Shown piece by piece: positions 14,266 through 18,983 of a stretch of 18,983 nucleotides of DNA. The notes beneath the pieces are model-generated. The model worked only from the letters and a program-made list of their open reading frames with translations, made no database searches and was not told where the DNA came from. Made by a program: the position numbers and the translations under genes. The stretch spans positions 1-18,983 of the forward strand of contig CALDDL010000348.1 of NCBI GenBank assembly GCA_937936675.1. The letters run 5' to 3'. The DNA is from an uncultured bacterium. Its GTDB lineage: Bacteria > Bacteroidota > Ignavibacteria > Ignavibacteriales > Melioribacteraceae. Each line of letters starts with the position of its first letter. Within the stretch, counting starts at the first letter, position 1.

Positions 14266-15504
14266 TTATTTCTTGAGAAATGTAATAAGTCTCATACCGT
14301 GCCTATAAGTGAAATAATACCAAATCCATTCTGACATAACTTTATAACGATTTCTAAAACCAATTAGATACATTATATGAACAAATATCCATGCTATCCA
14401 AGCAATCATACCAGATATTTTTATTTTCCCTATTTGCATAACTGCTTTAGCTCTGCCGATAGTTGCTAGATTACCTTTATCGAAATAATGAAATTCTTCC
14501 CTACTTTTTCCTTTCAATTCGTTAGCAATTGTTTTGCCCACAAATTTGCCCTGCTGAATTGCCACAGGTGCAACTCCGGGAAGAGGCTGTCCTTGATAAA
14601 CAATAGAAGCAGCATCGCCAATAACAAAAATTTCCGGATGATCTTTAATCGAACAATCTTTTTCTACTGCTATTCTACCAGCCTTATCAGTATCAATTTT
14701 TAATGTCTTTGTAATTTTAGGAATGGTGTTCCCTGCTGCCCATATTACATTAGGAGTTTCCATTAAAACTCCATCAATATATACTCCTTTTTCGTCAATA
14801 TTTGTTACACGTGTGTTGAGAAGAACATTCACTCCCATTTTTTCTAAATCTTTGCGAGCTACTTCGCTTAATTCAGGATCATATACTGTCAAGATTCGAT
14901 CTAATGATTCGACAAGTATAATTTTTGTCATTGAATAATCGATATTCCTAAAATCTTTAAGCAAAATTTTATTTGTGATTTCAGCAATTGCGCCTGCCAT
15001 CTCCACACCCGTTGGTCCTCCGCCTACTATCACAAAAGTTAAATATTTTTCCTGTTCAGATTTTTGATGTAGTTTTTCGGCTATTTCAAATGAAAGTAAA
15101 ATTCTCTGACGTATTGTAATTGCATCATTAATTGTTTTAAGACCGGGTGCAAATTTTTCCCAGGCATCATTACCAAAATAAGAGTGGCGACTCCCTGGTG
15201 CGAGAATTAAATAATCATAACTGTATTCCGAATCTTCCGTAAAAACTTTCTTTGATTCAATATTAATATCTATTACTTCACCCATAAGTACAGTTATATT
15301 TTTTTGTTTTCTTAAAATTGCACGAATGGGAGAAGCTATATCAGCGGGCGATAGAGCTGCCGAGGCAACTTGATAAAGCAAAGGTTGGAATAGATGATGA
15401 TTTGCTTTATCGATTAATAATATATCTGCATCCACATCATCAAGCTCTTTAGCAGCATTCAAACCACCAAAACCACCACCGATTATTATTATTTTCTTTT
15501 TCAT
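14266..15504 (-). CDS. ndh: Type II NADH:quinone oxidoreductase (NDH-2)
   Basis: NDH-2 is a single-chain FAD enzyme on the inner face of the membrane that passes electrons from NADH to quinone without pumping protons. The protein has 412 residues from ATG 15504, where MKKKIIIIGGGFGG starts the FAD-binding Rossmann fold; a GTG at 15543 would only add a tail before this fold. Further marks are HHLFQPLLYQVASAALSP (the family's HLFQPL motif), YDYLILAPGSRHSYFG, the NADH-binding FVIVGGGPTGVEMAGAIAE, FVIGDAA and VAPVAIQQGKFVGK. The C-terminal 60 residues contain a hydrophobic helix (GMIAWIAWIFVHIMYLIGF) and RYKVMSEWIWYYFTY for membrane attachment. It is divergent from the SRAP gene, and both promoters must lie within 15505-15696, where I see no convincing consensus. 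Confidence 0.93.
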   Translation of the reverse strand: MKKKIIIIGGGFGGLNAAKELDDVDADILLIDKANHHLFQPLLYQVASAALSPADIASPIRAILRKQKNITVLMGEVIDINIESKKVFTEDSEYSYDYLILAPGSRHSYFGNDAWEKFAPGLKTINDAITIRQRILLSFEIAEKLHQKSEQEKYLTFVIVGGGPTGVEMAGAIAEITNKILLKDFRNIDYSMTKIILVESLDRILTVYDPELSEVARKDLEKMGVNVLLNTRVTNIDEKGVYIDGVLMETPNVIWAAGNTIPKITKTLKIDTDKAGRIAVEKDCSIKDHPEIFVIGDAASIVYQGQPLPGVAPVAIQQGKFVGKTIANELKGKSREEFHYFDKGNLATIGRAKAVMQIGKIKISGMIAWIAWIFVHIMYLIGFRNRYKVMSEWIWYYFTYRHGMRLITFLKK

Positions 15505-15696
15505 ACCACAAGTCTTTTTATATTTATAATTTAAATATACCACAATGAGTGAAAAAGAAAAAACCCTGTTAAAAATTAATAAGTAATAAACCTATAATTG
15601 AGTTAGGATGATTTACTGCCGGTAATCTTAGAAATTCTCCTTTTCTTAATAAATAATAAATTTTTATATTGCTTCAATGATTGAAAAGGAAAAAAT

Positions 15697-16293
15697 ATGT
15701 GTGGTAGATTTGAAACTAAAAAAATTGAACAGACAATCATAGAACAATTTCGTTTACTTCAGCTTCCGTTAATTGTAGATAACGAAATAGAGACACGTTC
15801 AATTTTTGATATTCGCCCTACAGAAAAGATATTATCAATTACGTATGATAAGTCGTCTTATCACCTTGGCAAAATAAATTGGGGATTTAGATTTAAGGAA
15901 GGTTCTCCTTTTATTTTTAATTCCAGAATTGAAACAATAAAAGAAAAACCATATTGGAAAAATTTATACGATAAAAATAGATGTATTGTACCTATGACAG
16001 GATTTTATGAATGGAAAACTGAAGGCAAAAAGAAAATTAAATATCGAGTATCACTTCCTGATAAAAATATTTTTTATGTACCGGCATTATATTATATAGA
16101 CAAAGAGAAAAATCGATATGCCTCATTAATTACAACTAACCCAAATAAATTTATATCAACAATTCACCATCGAATGCCTGTAATTTTTGATTTCCCGAAT
16201 GCAGTTGATTACTTGATCGCAGATTTAGATACTAATCTAAAAAGAAGCCTCCCTTATGATGATAATAAGAAAATGGAAATTGCTCCTTGCTAA
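15697..16293 (+). CDS. SRAP-domain abasic-site crosslink protein (HMCES/YedK family)
   Basis: SRAP proteins form a thiazolidine crosslink with abasic sites in single-stranded DNA through Cys2 after Met removal, protecting the lesion at forks. All four residues known from YedK are at matching positions: Cys2 (MCGRF), Asn75 (FNSRIET), Glu105 (TGFYEWK) and His157 (IHHRMPVIF). At 198 residues it is somewhat shorter than YedK (about 220) at the C-terminus and ends EIAPC. AAAGGA lies 6 nt before the ATG. It is the first plus-strand gene in the window, standing alone between ndh and the tRNA fragment. Whether it belongs to the chromosome or to an integrated element cannot be settled here; SRAP genes are found in both. 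Confidence 0.93.
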   Translation: MCGRFETKKIEQTIIEQFRLLQLPLIVDNEIETRSIFDIRPTEKILSITYDKSSYHLGKINWGFRFKEGSPFIFNSRIETIKEKPYWKNLYDKNRCIVPMTGFYEWKTEGKKKIKYRVSLPDKNIFYVPALYYIDKEKNRYASLITTNPNKFISTIHHRMPVIFDFPNAVDYLIADLDTNLKRSLPYDDNKKMEIAPC

Positions 16294-16393
16294 AGTATTG
16301 AACGAAAAATATCAGAACATTGCATGTCTTTCAGATTTATAAAAATATTATGTATATAATTAATGGAATGCATTTCTAAATTAGAATTGATAA

Positions 16394-16417
16394 TTTAGCC
16401 ACAATTTTAGCCACAAT
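16394..16417. repeat. 12-bp tandem repeat, possible integrase arm site
   Basis: TTTAGCCACAAT occurs twice with no gap. It lies about 70 bp from the tRNA fragment. Closely spaced short direct repeats next to an attachment core are typical of the arm-type sites of tyrosine integrases; that role is inferred. Confidence 0.6.
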
Positions 16418-16446
16418 CTCGGACATGTGGTGAGGGTTTAGAAGAA

Positions 16447-16480
16447 AAAACCTCGTTTTCGGTATAAAAAACGAGGTTTT
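16447..16480. terminator. Bidirectional terminator hairpin
   Basis: AAAACCTCGTTTT (16447-16459) pairs perfectly with AAAACGAGGTTTT (16468-16480) around an 8-nt loop, 13 bp in all, with a GC core and A/T runs on both sides. It can end transcription on both strands: SRAP from the left and the original tRNA gene from the right, whose 3' end is only 5 nt away. Confidence 0.85.
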
Positions 16481-16484
16481 GAAG

Positions 16485-16529
16485 TGGGCCCGGATGGACT
16501 TGAACCAACGACCCTCTGATTATGAGTCA
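16485..16529 (-). pseudogene. tRNA-Met (CAU) 3' fragment, probable attachment site
   Basis: On the minus strand the 45 nt contain TGACTCATAATCAGA (anticodon loop with CAT and the 3' stem), variable loop GGGTC, T-arm GTTGG-TTCAAGT-CCATC (with one mismatch) and the acceptor 3' strand CGGGCCC with discriminator A. The D-arm, the 5' acceptor strand (which should read GGGCCCG) and half of the anticodon stem are missing; similarity ends at about 16529. Integrases often use the 3' half of a tRNA gene as target and leave such a fragment at the far end while restoring the intact gene at the other. Elongator Met or Ile2 cannot be separated without the rest. Confidence 0.85.
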
Positions 16530-16608
16530 TGAACGTTCATTAAAATTAGCTTAATTTCGTGTGTTATTATAAGAAAATACAGGTATAATGCAATTGAAAG
16601 CAATACTG

Positions 16609-16630
16609 ATAGTAACAAAATAGTAACAAA
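16609..16630. repeat. 11-bp tandem repeat, possible integrase arm site
   Basis: ATAGTAACAAA occurs twice with no gap, about 80 bp to the right of the tRNA fragment. In spacing and partly in sequence (TAGnnACAA) it resembles the pair at 16394-16417 on the other side of the fragment. A role as integrase arm site is inferred. Confidence 0.55.
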
Positions 16631-16685
16631 AGTATGAAATCATCAGATGAATAAATAAACATGCCTTTATAGATAGAAACAAAAT

Positions 16686-16724
16686 AAGTTAGGTATATCA
16701 AATATTCAAAATATACCTTAACTT
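16686..16724 (+). promoter_or_regulatory. Inverted repeat before the methyltransferase gene
   Basis: AAGTTAGGTATAT (16686-16698) is the reverse complement of ATATACCTTAACTT (16711-16724) apart from one extra T, with a 12-nt spacer. It ends 23 nt before the ATG at 16748 and 11 nt before the AGGAG ribosome site. It may be an operator for a controller protein or for the methyltransferase itself, or a leader hairpin. No controller (C) gene is visible in the window. Confidence 0.55.
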
Positions 16725-16747
16725 GAACAACTGAAAAAGGAGAAATT

Positions 16748-17824
16748 ATGCAAACAAATCATGAAATAATATGCGGAGACAGCAGAAATTTGAAATTTAT
16801 AGAAAATGAGTCTATTGACTTAATTGTTACTTCTCCCCCATATCCAATGATAGAAATGTGGGATGTAATATTTTCAGAAATGAATGAAGAAATAGGAAAA
16901 GAAATAGAAGGTGGCAACGGAATAAAAGCATTTGAATTAATGAACAAAGAATTAGATAAAGTATGGGAAGAGATTGGCCGAGTAGTAAAAAAGGGAGGAA
17001 TTGTATGTATAAATATAGGAGATGCTGTACGAACAATAAATGAGAAATTCCAATTATATTCAAACCATTCTGTTATTATAAAAAAGTTTTTAGAGATGAG
17101 ATTTGAAAATATTCCTAATATTATCTGGAGAAAGCAAACAAATGCACCAAATAAATATATGGGATCAGGAATGTACCCGGTAGGAGCCTATGTTACTTTA
17201 GAGCATGAATATATTCTATTATTCCGGAAAGGAGACAGAAGAAAATTTAACAATAAAGATAAAGAAATAAGGCAAGAAAGTGCATTTTTTTGGGAAGAAA
17301 GAAATATGTGGTTCTCAGATGTATGGGAATTTAAGGGAATAAAACAAAAGTTAAATAATAGCGCAAGTAGAGAAAGAAGCGGGGCATATCCTTTGGAATT
17401 GGCGCTTAGATTAATAGCAATGTACTCAATCAAGGGGGATAAGGTTTTAGATCCATTTTTAGGTACCGGAACTACAACGGATGCAGCTATATTACTAGGA
17501 AGGAATAGCATCGGAATTGAAAAGGATCAACATTTTGTAGAAACTATGAAAAGAAAAAATTATCAATCGTTGCAAAATAGTTATAATGAAGTTATAAGTG
17601 AGAGAATAAAAAAACATATTAAATATGTTAATGAATCAAAAACAGATAAAGCGGCAGAATTTAAATATATTAGTGAATATTATGGATTTGAAATTAAGAC
17701 AAAACAAGAAAAAAAGATCAAATTTGATTTTATTGAAAAAATTAAGATGTCCGGTGGGACAATAACTGTAGAATATAATAATAACCCGACATTTTTAAAA
17801 AATGAAAAAGAGACCTTATTTTAA
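16748..17824 (+). CDS. DNA methyltransferase, MjaI-type (probable cytosine-N4)
   Basis: The 358-residue protein methylates exocyclic amino groups in DNA. Catalytic motif IV is TSPPY at 28-32, in the SPPY form common in cytosine-N4 enzymes; it continues PMIEMWD, which I associate with MjaI-like CTAG methyltransferases (from memory). Motif I, DPFLGTGTT, is at 235-243 near the C-terminal side, and the order IV before I marks the beta arrangement. Between them is a region with IIWRKQTNAPNKYMGSG and WFSDVWEFKG, likely target recognition. After about residue 270 there is a 90-residue charged extension (KIKKHIKYVNESKTDK and on) with no known motif. AGGAG lies before the ATG. The gene overlaps the minus-strand 207-residue gene by 9 bp, tail to tail. 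As a partner of the nearby nuclease it would protect the host's own sites. Confidence 0.9.
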   Translation: MQTNHEIICGDSRNLKFIENESIDLIVTSPPYPMIEMWDVIFSEMNEEIGKEIEGGNGIKAFELMNKELDKVWEEIGRVVKKGGIVCINIGDAVRTINEKFQLYSNHSVIIKKFLEMRFENIPNIIWRKQTNAPNKYMGSGMYPVGAYVTLEHEYILLFRKGDRRKFNNKDKEIRQESAFFWEERNMWFSDVWEFKGIKQKLNNSASRERSGAYPLELALRLIAMYSIKGDKVLDPFLGTGTTTDAAILLGRNSIGIEKDQHFVETMKRKNYQSLQNSYNEVISERIKKHIKYVNESKTDKAAEFKYISEYYGFEIKTKQEKKIKFDFIEKIKMSGGTITVEYNNNPTFLKNEKETLF

Positions 17825-18439
17825 TGAAACAATAAATTGATTGATAGAATTTACGATATACTGAAAGTTAGAAAATATATCATTTTCATATACCAAATAT
17901 AAAACTACATTAGACCATTTAGAATTGCAAGATAAGTTATAATTGATTATGGATTGTCTCATATTCAAATAAGAGGATGGTTTAACTTGAATACCGCAAA
18001 CAACTTTATCCCCCTTATAAATAATAAGGTCAATTCGTAAATCTTCATCAAAGAAACCTGAAGCGCGAGTTATTTTTAGAAGAGGAAAAGATGTACTTAA
18101 CATTGTAAGAGCCTTCTCTTCCATAAATGCACCTTTCATAGAATTCGTAATAAAGAGCTCATATTCCCAAGCAATACATTCTTGTAGAGAAAATTTCTCT
18201 ACACCATATTCTTTTAAGTGGGCATTGTATAAATTAGTGCCAAAATCAATAATTGTCCCCTGACTAATTATACCACAACTACACTTATTTTTGAAGTGAT
18301 ATTCGATTAATAATTCCAATTCCGATTTACTTTTTGGCTTGTGTTTATAAATTAAGGCAATAACGGGAACTGATTTTTTAGGATCAGAAATAGCATAATG
18401 CCCATTGACATAATTTAACGGACCGCCTGTGCTTTTCAT
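17816..18439 (-). CDS. Unrecognised protein with PD-(D/E)XK-like core
   Basis: I do not recognise the family of this 207-residue protein. It has no signal peptide or membrane helix. Features: an N-terminal part with VPVIALIYKHKP and CSCG (Cys53, Cys55), a middle helix FMEEKALTML with Glu107 and Glu108, then LRIDLIIYKGDKVVCGIQVKPSSY, in which Asp137 and Lys153 sit on two predicted strands with the spacing of a PD-(D/E)XK nuclease; Gln151 stands where an acid is usual. The adjacent MjaI-like protein has the same pattern (helix Glu, Asp, then S-I-K-P-T-S-Y). It lies 23 nt after that gene on the same strand, probably in one operon, and converges on the methyltransferase. It may be a second nuclease subunit, an accessory factor or a second restriction enzyme. 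No ribosome site is clear before the ATG at 18439. Confidence 0.75.
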   Translation of the reverse strand: MKSTGGPLNYVNGHYAISDPKKSVPVIALIYKHKPKSKSELELLIEYHFKNKCSCGIISQGTIIDFGTNLYNAHLKEYGVEKFSLQECIAWEYELFITNSMKGAFMEEKALTMLSTSFPLLKITRASGFFDEDLRIDLIIYKGDKVVCGIQVKPSSYLNMRQSIINYNLSCNSKWSNVVLYLVYENDIFSNFQYIVNSINQFIVSLK

Positions 18440-18462
18440 AGATTTATGGGATAAAATTTAAA

Positions 18463-18983
18463 TTAGAAATCAAATTCAATTGAAAGACCAGTTTTAGTTT
18501 TCTCATAAAAAATAAAAGATACTTCTATTACCTCATTAAGTAGATTTTTAGTTTTATATGAAGTAGGCTTAATGCTCACAGGCACTGCTCCTATATAGCC
18601 ATCAATACCCTTTGCTTCTTCTATTGGAGTTGAGTTACTATAGTTAGTATTTTTATGTCTGGCAACATGTTCTAGAATAATTTCTTGAAATTTCAAACCA
18701 GTAAATGTTTTATTTATAAGAAGGTCATATAGATAACGTCTGACCATTTCCTTATCAATAGAAGTAATAACCTGTTGTAAATTTTGAATCATAGAATAGG
18801 TCTTTTCAGTGGCATCTGCTAAAGCATTAGGATGTTTTTCTAAATACCACTTTTCCCAAGCCTCAAGAGTCTTACCTGGAAATTCAGTTATTAAGTCACT
18901 CATTTGACCTACAACTTTAGGACGTGTGCCGCCTGCGTTTTGATTAGCTAAATTCATAATTTGAGTAGAATACTTTGGAAAGG
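18463..18983 (-). CDS. MjaI-family type II restriction endonuclease (partial, N-terminus beyond right edge)
   Basis: The frame is open to the right edge; reading back from the edge gives PFPKYSTQI directly before the Met at 18957, and this segment belongs to the same protein, so the Met is internal and the gene starts outside the window. The run NLANQNAGGTRPKVVGQMSDL followed by KTLEAWEKWYLEKHP is, as I recall it, the conserved N-terminal part of MjaI-family restriction enzymes, whose founder cuts CTAG. The nuclease core is probably the helix FQEIILEHVA (Glu), then GIDGYIGAVPVSIKPTSY with Asp and Lys, in which Ser takes the place of the usual acid in the D/E-x-K triad. It ends IFYEKTKTGLSIEFDF. 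The partner methyltransferase is at 16748-17824 on the other strand, with the unrecognised gene between them. Cleavage specificity is not shown by the sequence. Confidence 0.82.
   Translation of the reverse strand, partial: FPKYSTQIMNLANQNAGGTRPKVVGQMSDLITEFPGKTLEAWEKWYLEKHPNALADATEKTYSMIQNLQQVITSIDKEMVRRYLYDLLINKTFTGLKFQEIILEHVARHKNTNYSNSTPIEEAKGIDGYIGAVPVSIKPTSYKTKNLLNEVIEVSFIFYEKTKTGLSIEFDF

Larger units (their letters stand above)
16294..16747. other. Noncoding junction region between SRAP and methyltransferase genes
   Basis: No gene is visible in these 454 bases. In order they hold: about 100 bp of AT-rich spacer, a 12-bp tandem repeat, a perfect hairpin terminator, a 45-nt tRNA 3' fragment, a 12-bp palindrome (ATGAACGTTCAT, 16529-16540), an 11-bp tandem repeat and a long inverted repeat before the methyltransferase. 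A minus-strand frame of 44 codons (from an ATG at about 16436) is open but has no family resemblance and is not called. Confidence 0.7.
16485..18983. mobile_element. Left part of a putative tRNA-integrated island carrying restriction-modification genes
   Basis: From the tRNA fragment to the right edge the content changes: gene direction becomes mixed, and the genes are restriction-modification genes rather than housekeeping genes. The fragment keeps its neighbouring terminator on the left, so the insertion must extend to the right, with an intact tRNA expected at its other end beyond the window. No integrase is present in this part. The element status is an inference from the tRNA fragment and cargo. 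Confidence 0.6.

Noticed and set aside
14257..14274. 18-bp palindrome AAGAAATAATTATTTCTT across the ndh stop codon
   Set aside because: All A/T apart from one G-C pair per arm and without a loop; too weak to call as terminator or operator.
16294..16438. Minus-strand open frame of 44 codons ending near the SRAP stop
   Set aside because: The only pattern in it (EIVAKIVAK) comes from the 12-bp tandem repeat; no ribosome site and no known domain.
18183..18203. Perfect 21-bp palindrome (TGTAGAGAAA, one central base, TTTCTCTACA)
   Set aside because: It lies in the middle of the 207-residue gene and encodes part of its conserved-looking reading frame (VEKFSLQ); no second copy or regulatory context was seen, so it is probably chance in AT-rich coding DNA.
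16748..18983. CRISPR array or toxin-antitoxin pair in the island part
   Set aside because: No spaced repeats of CRISPR length and no small paired genes with toxin or antitoxin motifs were found.

Overview
The window comes from an AT-rich bacterial genome, most likely a member of the Ignavibacteria/Chlorobi branch of the Bacteroidetes-Chlorobi group. This rests on gene order and protein style only: a Bacteroidetes-type Ig-like lipoprotein beginning with a PPGGG motif after the lipobox, an approximately 800-residue PheT, single-domain proline dehydrogenase, RNase Y and ZapA. No 16S rRNA or other decisive marker is present.

Positions 1-15504 are ordinary chromosome, and every gene there is read on the minus strand. 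In transcription order the genes are: type II NADH dehydrogenase; a small two-helix membrane protein; tRNA-Leu(UAA) and tRNA-Val(GAC); thrS-infC-rpmI-rplT; pheS-pheT; a ZapB-like coiled-coil gene and zapA; a structured RNA that I interpret as 6S RNA; rny; coaE; proline dehydrogenase-tsaD-mltG; and an Ig-like lipoprotein running off the left edge. The block serves translation, cell division, RNA decay, CoA synthesis, tRNA t6A modification and wall-strand termination. Three terminator-like hairpins (before coaE, pheS and thrS) lie only 16-26 nt upstream of the next start codon, leaving little room for separate promoters and suggesting read-through or attenuation. Two genes appear to use non-AUG starts: infC (AUU, with a strong Shine-Dalgarno) and mltG (no AUG, GUG, UUG or CUG exists upstream that would include its membrane anchor; AUC or AUU is inferred).

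Positions 15697-16293 hold a plus-strand SRAP (HMCES/YedK-type) DNA-protein crosslink protein. It is followed by about 450 bp of noncoding DNA containing a perfect 13-bp hairpin terminator and a 45-nt 3' fragment of a tRNA with a CAU anticodon. That fragment is what remains at one end when an element integrates into a tRNA gene. Short tandem repeats lie on both sides of it, resembling integrase arm sites.

Positions 16530-18983 look like the start of a genomic island carrying a restriction-modification module: a plus-strand amino-methyltransferase with TSPPY and DPFLGTGTT motifs, and convergent to it two minus-strand genes. The upstream one (cut by the right edge) resembles MjaI-family restriction endonucleases. 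The second is an unrecognised 207-residue protein. Both carry a PD-(D/E)XK-like core with the same unusual ending, K-P-[ST]-S-Y. A system with two nuclease-like proteins per methyltransferase is the most interesting candidate in the window.
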